From contig NZ_JAGGPX010000010.1 in NCBI RefSeq assembly GCF_018613575.1, forward strand, positions 1 to 61,070: DNA of 61,070 bases, written 5' to 3'. Positions 46,100-54,784 of this stretch are shown here, piece after piece (positions within the stretch are counted from its first letter, which is position 1; the number at the start of each line of letters is the position of its first letter). The DNA comes from Planococcus sp. ISL-110 (GTDB lineage: Bacteria > Bacillota > Bacilli > Bacillales_A > Planococcaceae). A program made the position numbers and the translations under genes. Under the pieces are notes generated by a model. It worked only from the letters and a program-made list of their open reading frames with translations. It had not been told where the DNA came from and ran no database searches.

Positions 46100-46266
46100 A
46101 GGAACCCCCCCTTCTAAAAGAATGCAATACCCTTTCTAAATATTCGGAATAATTAACTCTTGATTTCATTATAGACGCCCCGGAAAATTTCTGGCATCTG
46201 CAACAATGTATGAAGAATCAAATTGTTTTTAGTCAAAATATCTAAAGGCTGGAAAACGCTGAAAAA

Positions 46267-46309
46267 AATAGCCTTACAGAACTTTTAGCAAAAGTTCTGT
46301 AAGGCTATT
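46267..46309 (-). terminator. Perfect 20-bp hairpin terminator of pucR
   Basis: AATAGCCTTACAGAACTTTT (46267-46286) and AAAAGTTCTGTAAGGCTATT (46290-46309) are perfect inverted repeats around a 3-nt loop. A T-run follows on the minus strand. The pucR stop codon lies inside the stem. Confidence 0.9.
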
Positions 46310-48020
46310 CCGGTTGCTCATTCACTTTTTTTTCTATTCCGACCTTCCAGGTCTTGATACTCAGGTCCAATAGAAACAGATCATCCGGATCCAGGAGCGA
46401 AAGGCCGGTCAACGACTCGATTTTTCTGAGTCGGTACAATAAGGATTGCCGGTGCAAGTTCAAAGCACGGGCAGTCTGGCTTACATTTCCATGGTATTGG
46501 TTGTACGCACTGAATGTTCGAATCAAATCCATGTTCCGCAGTTGATCGTACGAGACAATCGGTTCGATCGTCGATGTAATGACTTCTTTCATTTCATCAT
46601 TTTGAGCCAAATTTAAAAGGATGCGGTCCACTCTTGTGTTACTGTACATCATCCGTTGGCCGGGACCGTTTTTCCGCTGGCCGATGCGCAGTGCAATCTC
46701 GGCATTCTCGTAGCTCTCTGCAAACCCTTTAATGCCATCGTGGTATTCTCCCACTCCCCAAGAGATAATCACTTCCGGCAACAGATTTTTTAAACGACGC
46801 TCCATCAAATCCAAAAAATTCCCGACATTTTCAGTTTCAGCATCTATCGAAATTTCAAGGAAAATCAGCAATCGATTGCCTTGACGTGTCATCATTGTGT
46901 CTCGCTTCAGCGATTGTGCCGAGTAAAAAACTTCCTCTTCGATATAGCCGACCATGCTTTCTGTCCACTGGGCCAAGGAATCGCCTTCTTTTTTCCATTT
47001 TCCAAATAGCTCTTCTAAATTTTCAAGACAGCCGATCATGTTGATGTATGGAACAGTCAAATCATATCCCAGCAATGCCGCCCTTGAATGCGCTTGTTCG
47101 GAAGATGTGAATTCTCCCTTTGTTAGCTCTTGGACAAAATCACTGCGCAAACTGACCTTCGTATCTTCGATGGCGTTTTTTCTGGAAAGCCACAGCGAAA
47201 TGGTGGTCGCTGCGTGCTCCAGAACATAAATCCGGTACTGTGTTAAATAAGATTCAACCGATACCCCTTCTGGCAAAATTACATATATGTATCCTTGGGG
47301 ATCTTCCGAAACTTGCAGGACCGGGATTTGGAGGACCACTTTTCCATCCACTTCAGTTGACCGGAACTTTTGAGCCATAAAATCCTGGCTCGCCATCGAT
47401 TTTTCCTCGGTGATTGGAAATACCCCTTGCAAGGCAAACTTCTTCCACTTTTCAATAACCGCTTTTGAATGTCCGCCTTTTTCCAAGATCGTGCCAGACC
47501 GGTCCGCAATGATAAGCCGGCAGTCAATTTGCCGTTGAATGTATTTCGAAATATGGACAAGATCCGTATCTTGCAGAATAAGCTGCAATAACTCATGCTG
47601 CACTTTTTCGGATTTCTCGCGTTCTTGATGCAGCAGATTATTGATTTCCGGCATCACTTCTTCAACAATATCGGAAAAACGGACTTCCCATGGCAGCTCA
47701 ATCAAGATGAAACCCTGCTTTACAGCCAATTCAATGACTTCTGTCGGGATATCATATACATGCCTGCCCATCGCCACCATCAATGCCGCAGCATTGGAAT
47801 CGATGATATCTTGAACAAACGCCTTTAAAGCTTCCACATCATTGGTGCAGCCGATTGCAGTTGTCAAAACGAGCTCATTTTGGCGGACAAAATTTTCAAC
47901 CGGCATTTCAATAACGGAAACCCACTGAATTTGCTTTTCGCTGATAATTTCTTTTCCAGCCAAAACTTTAGCAGAATTTAAAATTTCATAACTCAATACA
48001 TGTTTTACTGTTAATCGCAT
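46305..48020 (-). CDS. PucR family transcriptional regulator
   Basis: A 571-residue regulator with an N-terminal PucR domain (about 10-125, VKHVLSYEILNSAKVLAGKE and FVQDIIDSNAAALMVAMGRH), a middle GGDEF-like domain (about 300-430, GYDLTVPYINMIG, RLLIFLEISIDAETEN) and a C-terminal helix-turn-helix (YNQYHGNVSQTARALNLHRQ, SLLYRLRKIESLTGLSL). PucR-type proteins sense metabolites and usually activate a nearby catabolic operon. Its placement between the lyase and hydrolase genes makes it the probable regulator of this cluster. AAGGGG precedes ATG 48020. Confidence 0.88.
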   Translation of the reverse strand: MRLTVKHVLSYEILNSAKVLAGKEIISEKQIQWVSVIEMPVENFVRQNELVLTTAIGCTNDVEALKAFVQDIIDSNAAALMVAMGRHVYDIPTEVIELAVKQGFILIELPWEVRFSDIVEEVMPEINNLLHQEREKSEKVQHELLQLILQDTDLVHISKYIQRQIDCRLIIADRSGTILEKGGHSKAVIEKWKKFALQGVFPITEEKSMASQDFMAQKFRSTEVDGKVVLQIPVLQVSEDPQGYIYVILPEGVSVESYLTQYRIYVLEHAATTISLWLSRKNAIEDTKVSLRSDFVQELTKGEFTSSEQAHSRAALLGYDLTVPYINMIGCLENLEELFGKWKKEGDSLAQWTESMVGYIEEEVFYSAQSLKRDTMMTRQGNRLLIFLEISIDAETENVGNFLDLMERRLKNLLPEVIISWGVGEYHDGIKGFAESYENAEIALRIGQRKNGPGQRMMYSNTRVDRILLNLAQNDEMKEVITSTIEPIVSYDQLRNMDLIRTFSAYNQYHGNVSQTARALNLHRQSLLYRLRKIESLTGLSLLDPDDLFLLDLSIKTWKVGIEKKVNEQPE

Positions 48021-48151
48021 AGTGTCCCCTTCCCACTTTTGAATATCCTTTGAATAAAGACAAAAGAAAGATAAATAGTTAGCTCCTTCTCATCATAATT
48101 ATATGACCGCATAAACACGGACAAGCGGTCCCTATATTCTGGGGCTTTTAC

Positions 48152-49585
48152 TTATTTTAAAAATAACGAGATACCTGAAATCCCAGGTTCTGTCATTTCA
48201 TAAGGACTTAAAATCAAATCCAGTTCTTCTTCTGTTAAAACTTTCTTCAAAAGGCAGATTTCGCGGACAGAATTGCCATTCGCAATTGCTTCTCTGGCAA
48301 TTTTTGCCGCTATCTCGTAGCCAATGTGAGGATTTACGGCTGTGATAAGGCCCACACTTTTTTCTACATATTCCTTTAAATGTTTTTCATTTGCTTCGAT
48401 ATCCTTCAAGCAATAATTCGTGAAAACATGGAATGCGTTATTCATGATGCTAATCGATTGCAACAAATTGAAGACCATCACCGGCTCCATCACATTCAAC
48501 TCTAGTTGTCCTGCTTCAGAAGCCAGGCATATGGTATGGTCATTCCCGATCACTTGAAATGCGACCTGATTGAGCATCTCCGGCATTACTGGGTTTACTT
48601 TCCCAGGCATGATGGAAGAACCTGGCTGCCTCGCAGGCAAAACGATTTCCCCAAGCCCGGCTCTCGGTCCCGACGCCATTAAACGGAGATCATTGGCTAT
48701 TTTGGACATGTTCATCATACAGACTTTCAATACTCCTGAAACTTCTGTATAAGCATCTGTATTTTGCGTTGCATCGACTAAATGCTCAGCTTCCGTCAAA
48801 GGTAATCCACTGATTTCCGCCAAATGCATTGTGACGGATTTAATATAGCGCGGATCGGCATTCAAGCCAGTTCCCACTGCAGTAGCCCCCATATTTACTT
48901 CATATAGGTGTTGCTGGGATTGCCATATCCTTTTAATGTCTCGTTCAAGAACGCGGCTGTATGCCTCGAACTCCTGGCCAAGCCGAATCGGCACAGCATC
49001 TTGGAGATGCGTCCTGCCCATTTTGATTACATGGTCAAATTGCCGTGCTTTTTCTTTCAACACTGTGTGCATTTCTCTCATCGTATGAAGCAGTTTCCCC
49101 AATAAATTCAACGTGGAAATGTGAATAGCCGTCGGGAAAACATCGTTCGTGGATTGCGACATATTCACGTGGTTATTGGGACTCAATTCCGAGTAGTTTC
49201 CTTTGTCGATCCCGAGTAACTCCAGCGCCCGGTTCGCCACCACTTCGTTTATATTCATATTCATGGAAGTTCCTGCTCCGCCTTGTATCGGATCCACGAT
49301 AAAATGATCATGCCATTGGCCTTCAATCAGTTCAGCCGCTGCTTGGACAATCGCATTGCCCAATCCCCGATTCAGACGACCCGTTTCCATATTGGCCAGG
49401 GCAGCCGCTTTTTTTACGGTGGCCAACGCTTTGACCAAATCCTCATGGACATGGTATCCAGTGATTGGAAAGTTTTCAACAGCCCGCAGAGTTTGAATTC
49501 CATAATAAGCGCTGTGCGGGACTGCTTTCGATCCTAAAAAATCGCTTTCAATTCTAAAAGAAGCGTTTTCAATTTCGCTGATCAT
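48152..49585 (-). CDS. aspA: Aspartate ammonia-lyase
   Basis: A 477-residue fumarase/aspartase superfamily enzyme. The signature GSSIMPGKVNPVMPEMLNQV and the motifs GGAGTSMNMNINEVVANRAL and MSQSTNDVFPTAIHIS point to AspA. It deaminates aspartate to fumarate in the cytoplasm. In the ectoine-like operon it would complete the path from ectoine to the TCA cycle. AGAGGAGAAATG precedes ATG 49585. The eutB remnant ends 5 nt upstream, so the two were likely one transcript. Confidence 0.9.
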   Translation of the reverse strand: MISEIENASFRIESDFLGSKAVPHSAYYGIQTLRAVENFPITGYHVHEDLVKALATVKKAAALANMETGRLNRGLGNAIVQAAAELIEGQWHDHFIVDPIQGGAGTSMNMNINEVVANRALELLGIDKGNYSELSPNNHVNMSQSTNDVFPTAIHISTLNLLGKLLHTMREMHTVLKEKARQFDHVIKMGRTHLQDAVPIRLGQEFEAYSRVLERDIKRIWQSQQHLYEVNMGATAVGTGLNADPRYIKSVTMHLAEISGLPLTEAEHLVDATQNTDAYTEVSGVLKVCMMNMSKIANDLRLMASGPRAGLGEIVLPARQPGSSIMPGKVNPVMPEMLNQVAFQVIGNDHTICLASEAGQLELNVMEPVMVFNLLQSISIMNNAFHVFTNYCLKDIEANEKHLKEYVEKSVGLITAVNPHIGYEIAAKIAREAIANGNSVREICLLKKVLTEEELDLILSPYEMTEPGISGISLFLK

Positions 49586-49589
49586 ACAA

Positions 49590-49877
49590 TCATTTCTCCT
49601 CTTGAGTAATATATTTTTGAATCAACGCGTAAAGAATGGCTATATCGACATTCTGTCCAGTCGCAGCCCCTTCCGTGATTATATGGTGCTTATCCATCAT
49701 ATAAGCCATGGCATATCCGATGTCCTCTTCCGCGATTAATTGCAAATCATCCATCAGCCGGCTGACCATGTCGGTTGAATGGATCAGCGAGTTTTTATTG
49801 ACGAGAGATGCAATCTGCTTTTAAGCCTGCCATACGCCTTGAATTCTCACCTCATTTTTGGTTCTGGTATTTGCCAT
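49590..49877 (-). pseudogene. EutB-like threonine dehydratase remnant
   Basis: AAGGGCGG precedes ATG 49877. The frame encodes GVWQA, a TAA at 49821-49823, then KQIASLVNKNSLIHSTDMVS, and jumps at once to LQLIAEEDIGYAMAYMMDKH followed by HIITEGAATGQ. The first half is the N-terminus and the second half the end of the catalytic domain of a threonine-dehydratase-type PLP enzyme; about 200 residues between are deleted, including the PLP lysine. In ectoine clusters EutB occupies this place, so this is a decayed eutB rather than a new gene. Confidence 0.7.
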
Positions 49878-50259
49878 TTTATCCGCCCTTCCCTAGTTTG
49901 GTTATTGAAGTAAATACTATTCTTTCAAAAATTATTTATCCATTGTTCAAAATGAATATAAAACAATAAAAACTTCATACACTTTTTGGGGAGAATTCAA
50001 AATCTAATATTGTATAATAAAAAAGAATATTTAAAAAGTTTCAAATACTCGTCGAAAGAAGTTTGAATGATAAACCGGTATCTGCTCTTATACTTTGATT
50101 GATGTATATTTTTCCTAATTTAAAAGGCAGAGATGGCTTAGAAGCTTGCTAAATTTCCTTTCCGCAAGACTACACCAATTTTAAAAGATCCCTTTCATCT
50201 CCAGTATAATGCTCTCTCTAATCACCAATCGAGGCATTATTCATATAATTTAAAATATA

Positions 50260-50288
50260 TTGACAACATTCTTTATTATGTTTACAGT
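50260..50288 (+). promoter_or_regulatory. Sigma-A-like promoter of right ectoine-like operon
   Basis: TTGACA (50260-50265), a 17-bp spacer and TACAGT (50283-50288), about 120 nt before the EutA-like start. Confidence 0.55.
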
Positions 50289-50331
50289 GACATCAACCAA
50301 CGTCAATTCTTAATGGGACAAAAGGAGGGGG

Positions 50332-50349
50332 ATGAAGTTCATAGGATAA
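50332..50349 (+). other. Possible leader mini-ORF
   Basis: AAAGGAGGGGG directly precedes ATG AAG TTC ATA GGA TAA. The Shine-Dalgarno is stronger than that of the EutA-like gene 60 nt downstream. It may be a leader peptide or the trace of a lost gene start. Confidence 0.3.
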
Positions 50350-50410
50350 TTTAGGTCCAAGTAATTCTTTTATAAAGATGCAATAAAAAAATGAAGTAGA
50401 AGGTGAACTT

Positions 50411-51148
50411 ATGAAAGACTTGCCATATGGCTGGAGAGGAAAATTGGGCTTGATCTACATTGCTTCAGCTTGGTCAATGGATGCTGAATATGTTGATATG
50501 GCTCCTGATGGTGTTACTACCCTTACAACGAGAGTCGCTTTATCAGAAAATCCCGATAATTTTACAGTCTATGATGTGTCCTCGCTTGGAGAAGATGCAG
50601 TAAAAGCGACAAAATTATTAGCACAAGCTCCTGTGGGTTCCATTGCCTTCGGCTGTACAAGCGGCAGTTTTGCACACGGTGTGGGCTACGATCAAGAACT
50701 AATAAACAGAATGGAAAGCGCTTCCAATAATATCCCCTGCACAACAACTACTACTGCAGTTGTTGCAGCATTGAATGCTTTCAATGTTAAAAAGATTGCA
50801 GTAGCGACACCTTATGAAGATGCCTTAAACAGACTTGCCAAAATCTTTTTAGAAGATAGCGGATTTTCGGTCACAAATATGACCGGACTTGGCATAACAA
50901 GTGATTATGAAATATCGAACATAACTGTAGATACCATTTACAAAATGGCGAAGGAAGTGGACACAGCCGACGCTGAAGCTGTTTTCATTTCATGCACCGG
51001 CTTATCGGCAGTACGCTTGATCGAGACGCTGGAAGCTGACTTAGGAAAGCCGGTTATCTCATCCAACCAGGCGACTTTCTGGCATAGTATGAAGTTAGCC
51101 GGAATCAATGAGGATATTAAAGATTTCGGAAGCTTATTCCGTTTATAA
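50411..51148 (+). CDS. EutA-like Asp/Glu racemase-superfamily protein
   Basis: A 245-residue protein of the maleate isomerase/arylmalonate decarboxylase group. The two catalytic cysteines sit in SIAFGCTSGSFAHG and AVFISCTGLSAVRL. The N-terminal GWRGKLGLIYIASAWSMDAE and PVISSNQATFWHSMKLAGI at the end are the expected substrate and dimer regions. In ectoine/hydroxyectoine clusters EutA takes part in handling the hydroxylated compound; the chemistry is not settled. GAAGGTG precedes ATG 50411. It is first gene of the TRAP-M24 block. Confidence 0.82.
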   Translation: MKDLPYGWRGKLGLIYIASAWSMDAEYVDMAPDGVTTLTTRVALSENPDNFTVYDVSSLGEDAVKATKLLAQAPVGSIAFGCTSGSFAHGVGYDQELINRMESASNNIPCTTTTTAVVAALNAFNVKKIAVATPYEDALNRLAKIFLEDSGFSVTNMTGLGITSDYEISNITVDTIYKMAKEVDTADAEAVFISCTGLSAVRLIETLEADLGKPVISSNQATFWHSMKLAGINEDIKDFGSLFRL

Positions 51149-51265
51149 AGTGCATAAAAGAAGTCACGATTTTAATGATTCATTTATCGTTCAAAGCGAC
51201 ACAAAAAATATCGCCCGACTACTAATGATGATTAAAACCAGGAAATTTTCTATGCACTTTATAAA
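51145..51265. repeat. 15-bp inverted repeats flanking a 91-bp insert
   Basis: TTTATAAAGTGCATA (51145-51159) and TATGCACTTTATAAA (51251-51265) are perfect inverted copies. The left copy contains the EutA stop codon. They flank AT-rich sequence and may be a small mobile or regulatory element. Confidence 0.6.
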
Positions 51266-51409
51266 TAATCAGCGAAGAGACGCGTCCTTTACAGGCTTAC
51301 GGGCTATTATTCCGAAGTTATCTGCGGAAAATATATCATAAGCGACGGAACACAATAAGGCTGCACATATTATAAAAGACTTCCAACTAACTCAGGTGGT
51401 GTAGAGAAT

Positions 51410-51913
51410 ATGAAAGCATTCAATAAAATTGAAAAAATCTGGTCCTCCATCGAATTGGCCATTTTAGGTCTGATAACGCTTGTAATGAGTGTTTTGTTAG
51501 CCGGAAATGCGATCAGCCGTTACCTTTTCAATAAAAGCTGGGGATTTTCAGAAGAAGTCGGTTCCCTCGCACTGGTTGCCATGACATTCTTAGGAATCGG
51601 ATATGCAGTAAGAAAAAAGCAGCATATCGAGATGTCCGGATTTTACGATTTATTGCCGAAACAGGCCCAGTGGGCTCTCCGGCTGTTTATTGATCTGGTA
51701 TCAGCTATTGTTTTGCTTTTCCTCACGTATCTTGCCTATGAGTACGTTTTGCATTTGCATCAAATCGGTGAAGTGACGACGATGCTTCAGTTCCCGGTTT
51801 ATCTTATTATGGCTGTCATACCTATCGGGTTCTTCATTGCATTTCTTAGTTATTTAGTTGACTTCATTACAGGCATCTATACGAGAAAAGAAAATGACAT
51901 TGACGCCAAATAA
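51410..51913 (+). CDS. TRAP transporter small permease (DctQ/UehB type)
   Basis: A 167-residue protein with four helices: IELAILGLITLVMSVLLAGN, the EEVGSLALVAMTFLGIGYAV helix, LFIDLVSAIVLLFLTYLAYE and FPVYLIMAVIPIGFFIAFLS. The pattern NAISRYLFNKSWGFSEE is the family hallmark. It pairs with the large permease to import an organic acid or compatible solute using the sodium gradient. AGGTGGTG precedes ATG 51410; the large permease starts 41 nt after its stop. Confidence 0.88.
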   Translation: MKAFNKIEKIWSSIELAILGLITLVMSVLLAGNAISRYLFNKSWGFSEEVGSLALVAMTFLGIGYAVRKKQHIEMSGFYDLLPKQAQWALRLFIDLVSAIVLLFLTYLAYEYVLHLHQIGEVTTMLQFPVYLIMAVIPIGFFIAFLSYLVDFITGIYTRKENDIDAK

Positions 51914-51954
51914 TTAACGTCTCATAAACTCAGACACAGCTAGGGGGAAATACA

Positions 51955-53229
51955 TTGCTATGGCTCATAATTGTATTATTGTTCGTTATGCTATTTATGA
52001 ATTTTCCAATCATGATTGTTTTATTAACAACAGGCCTTGTCATGATGCTGACGCTTGCTCCAAATATTGATTTTGTCATCTTTATTCAACAACTGGCTAG
52101 CAGCGTCCAATCTTATGTATTACTCGCGATACCAATGTTCATTTTTGCAGCGGACATTATGGTTAAGGGAAACACCGCAAATAGATTATTGGATTTTGTA
52201 AAGGATTTGTTTGGGCATATCCGGGGTGGAACGGGGATTGTGACTGCTGCTACAAGCACCTTATTCGGTTCGGTTTCCGGTTCCTCCCAGGCAACGATAG
52301 CAGCCATTGGACCGCCGATGCGCAAGAGAGCGCTGGAGTATGGATACCAGGATTCGCATATCATGGGATTGATCGTCAACTCCGCCGGAATCGCTATTTT
52401 GATTCCACCGAGTATTGTCATGATTTACTACGGAATGCTGACCGGTACTTCCATAGGGGACTTGTTTATAGCCGGGGTAATTCCAGGCGTGCTGATTTTT
52501 TTCGGCTTTGCTGCATATGAATACTTTATCGCAATACGGAAGAAAATTCCGGTTGAACCTAAAGCGACTATGGGCCAAAGATGGAGTTCATTTAGAAGAG
52601 CTCTTTTAACGTTCGGGTTCCCTATCATTATTTTAGGTGGAATCTATTCAGGAATGTTCAGTCCGACCGAGGCAGCGGCATTCTCTGTATTTTACGCCAT
52701 TATCTTGGAAGTACTTATTTTCAGATCCGTTAAGATCAAACAGCTTTTGCCGATTGCAGCATCGACCGGAGTCATAACCAGTGTCGTATTTATTTTATTA
52801 GCTGCCGGTGGATCGTTTTCTTGGGTCATATCGTACTTGAGAATTCCTCAGGCTTTGACAGAAGCCGTCTTGGGAAATAACCCAAGTGAACTTCAAGTGA
52901 TCATCATCATGTCGTTATTTTTTTTAGTCTCTTGTATGTTTGTCGATTCGCTGGTGGCGATTGCCATTCTAACGCCAATCTTTTTCCCGATTGCCTCTCA
53001 AATGGGCATCGATCCAGTCGTAATTGGAATTTTAATCACCATGCAAGCGACACTCGGGACCGTCACGCCGCCATTCGGTGTAAACATATTCACCGCCTGC
53101 GCTGTATTCAACAAACCGTATGCAGAAGTTGTGAGAGGGGTATTCCCCTATATTATTATCTTTTTAATCATCAATGTCCTATTAATCCTTTTCCCGGACA
53201 TTATAATCGCTTACCGCTATGTGCTTTAA
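51955..53229 (+). CDS. TRAP transporter large permease (DctM/UehC type)
   Basis: A 424-residue membrane protein with about 12 helices. AATSTLFGSVSGSSQATIAA and IGPPMRKRALEYGYQDSHIM form the conserved substrate-site loop, and GTVTPPFGVNIFTACAVFNK the second repeat loop. AGGGGGAAATACA favours TTG 51955 as start. It is the channel subunit of the TRAP carrier, with the small permease and DctP protein. In the cluster the substrate is probably ectoine or hydroxyectoine. Confidence 0.9.
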   Translation: MLWLIIVLLFVMLFMNFPIMIVLLTTGLVMMLTLAPNIDFVIFIQQLASSVQSYVLLAIPMFIFAADIMVKGNTANRLLDFVKDLFGHIRGGTGIVTAATSTLFGSVSGSSQATIAAIGPPMRKRALEYGYQDSHIMGLIVNSAGIAILIPPSIVMIYYGMLTGTSIGDLFIAGVIPGVLIFFGFAAYEYFIAIRKKIPVEPKATMGQRWSSFRRALLTFGFPIIILGGIYSGMFSPTEAAAFSVFYAIILEVLIFRSVKIKQLLPIAASTGVITSVVFILLAAGGSFSWVISYLRIPQALTEAVLGNNPSELQVIIIMSLFFLVSCMFVDSLVAIAILTPIFFPIASQMGIDPVVIGILITMQATLGTVTPPFGVNIFTACAVFNKPYAEVVRGVFPYIIIFLIINVLLILFPDIIIAYRYVL

Positions 53230-53333
53230 AATCCATGGCATTCTCGCCAAATAAAGGAGGTGTTTCATCTAACTGATTCACTTATTACCGTTGAGTTGGC
53301 CTGAAACAAATAAAACTAATAGGGGGTAACAAA

Positions 53334-54398
53334 ATGTTTAGTAAAAAAAATTCAACTCTTTTAATTCTTTTGATCCTGATGCCGATTTTCTTGTTCGCAT
53401 GCGGCAGCGATAACACTGAGGGCAGTGAAGCTACAGCAAGTGATGACAGTATAAACATTCGCTTTGCGCACGAAGAAAGCCAAGGGGACGTACAAGACTT
53501 GTATGCAAATAAATTCAAGGAATTAATCGAAGAAGAAACAGATGGACGAGTTTCTGTTGATGTTTATACAACAGGAACGCTTGGAGGAAATGATGACATG
53601 TTCACCCAACTCCAGACGGGGGCGGTTGATATGGCCATTACATCCCCTGGATTTACAGGAAGTGTTATTCCTCAAACACAAATTATGAATATCCCATACT
53701 TATTTTCAAACAACCCGGAAGTAAATAGAAAAGTGCTTGATGAAAGTGAAGCGTTATACGGCACACTTGCAGACAAATACGAGGAAAAAGGGCTGGAAAT
53801 ATTCAAGTTTTGGACAGAAGGTTCCATGTACTGGACAGGAAATAAAAAAATCACAGAACCAACTGACATGAAAGGGCTCAAGATGCGTGGAATGCCGACT
53901 GATATGATCATGGAATCATACAAGTTAATGGGCGCAGATCCACAAGCTACAGATTCCGGTGAAATCTATACGATGCTGCAAACAGGCGGAATCGACGGCC
54001 AAGAAAATCCGTTGTTCTTTATTTACAACAGTAACTTCCATGAAGTGCAAGATTATTTGATGGATTCTAAACACCATATTTACATCACGGCTACAGTGGC
54101 GAATTCTGAGTGGTTCTCTTCATTGGCTGAAGAAGACCAGAAATTGGTTAATGAAATAATGCAAGAAGTGAATGATTGGTCATTTACAATGCAGCAAGAA
54201 GAAGAAGAAAAAGCGATGGCTGAAATCAAAAAATCGGATATGGAGATTATTGAGTTGACTGAAGATCAAAGAGAATCTTTTAAAGAGCTCGTTGCCCCTA
54301 TCCGCGATGTTTATATTGAAAATGGCGGGGACGGCGCCGAAGAAATTTTAAAAATAATTGAACAAGATATACAAGCAGCAGAAGAAGAACTCAAATAA
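53334..54398 (+). CDS. TRAP substrate-binding lipoprotein (DctP/UehA type)
   Basis: A 354-residue protein with a lipoprotein signal: a hydrophobic stretch LLILLILMPIFLF then the lipobox LFAC, so it is anchored on the outer face of the cytoplasmic membrane. The body has DctP motifs: INIRFAHEESQGDVQDLYA, ASRVSVDVYT-like GRVSVDVYTTGTLGGNDDMF, DMKGLKMRGMPTDMIMESYK and GGIDGQENPLFFIYNSNFHE. It delivers the substrate to the two permeases. AGGGGGTAACAAA precedes ATG 53334. Confidence 0.9.
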   Translation: MFSKKNSTLLILLILMPIFLFACGSDNTEGSEATASDDSINIRFAHEESQGDVQDLYANKFKELIEEETDGRVSVDVYTTGTLGGNDDMFTQLQTGAVDMAITSPGFTGSVIPQTQIMNIPYLFSNNPEVNRKVLDESEALYGTLADKYEEKGLEIFKFWTEGSMYWTGNKKITEPTDMKGLKMRGMPTDMIMESYKLMGADPQATDSGEIYTMLQTGGIDGQENPLFFIYNSNFHEVQDYLMDSKHHIYITATVANSEWFSSLAEEDQKLVNEIMQEVNDWSFTMQQEEEEKAMAEIKKSDMEIIELTEDQRESFKELVAPIRDVYIENGGDGAEEILKIIEQDIQAAEEELK

Positions 54399-54480
54399 TC
54401 GACTTCTCACTCTGAATTAGCATTGAAGAATAGAAGTCTATAGAAATAGTATGAGTTTCTTAATCATTGTACATGCTGTA

Positions 54481-54540
54481 AAAAAGGAGCCCTTTTTTAG
54501 TGGAATTTTAGATGATCCATATGATTCGGGCTCCTTTTTT
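54481..54540 (+). terminator. Terminator after TRAP operon
   Basis: AAAAAGGAGCCC (54481-54492) pairs with GGGCTCCTTTTT (54528-54539), followed by T. Confidence 0.8.
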
Positions 54541-54593
54541 ATATGCTTACATATAAAAAAATATCAGTATGTTCACTTTATAATGTCTCTTTG

Positions 54594-54757
54594 TAAGTTG
54601 AACTAAAGAAGTAGCATACTGAAAATCACTCTCGTCGCTTTGGGCAATGCAAAGACGATTGCTCCTGTGTAAGCTCGTCGCAAAGGCTCGCTCTCGCCAG
54701 CGGTAAGCGTAGCTGTTTTGCGGAATATCGATTATGAATATTCTTTAGTTCAACTTA
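54594..54757. mobile_element. MITE-like element, 164 bp
   Basis: TAAGTTGAACTAAAGAA (54594-54610) and TTCTTTAGTTCAACTTA (54741-54757) are 17-bp perfect terminal inverted repeats. The interior is GC-richer than its surroundings, with several GTCG/GCTCG stretches, and codes for nothing. No clear target duplication was found. It sits 28 bp before the second M24 gene, so it may influence its promoter. Confidence 0.7.
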
Positions 54758-54784
54758 TATAGTTATGAAAGGAAGGAAAAAAAC

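Larger units (their letters stand above)
49878..50410. other. Divergent intergenic region with promoter and mini-ORF
   Basis: Between the eutB remnant and the EutA-like gene. It holds a TTGACA-17-TACAGT promoter (50260-50288) and a leader mini-ORF (50332-50349). The rest is AT-rich with no other feature seen. Confidence 0.6.

Noticed and set aside
46305..48020. PucR as a purine-degradation regulator
   Set aside because: No purine genes are near; PucR domains are common in regulators of other catabolic clusters.
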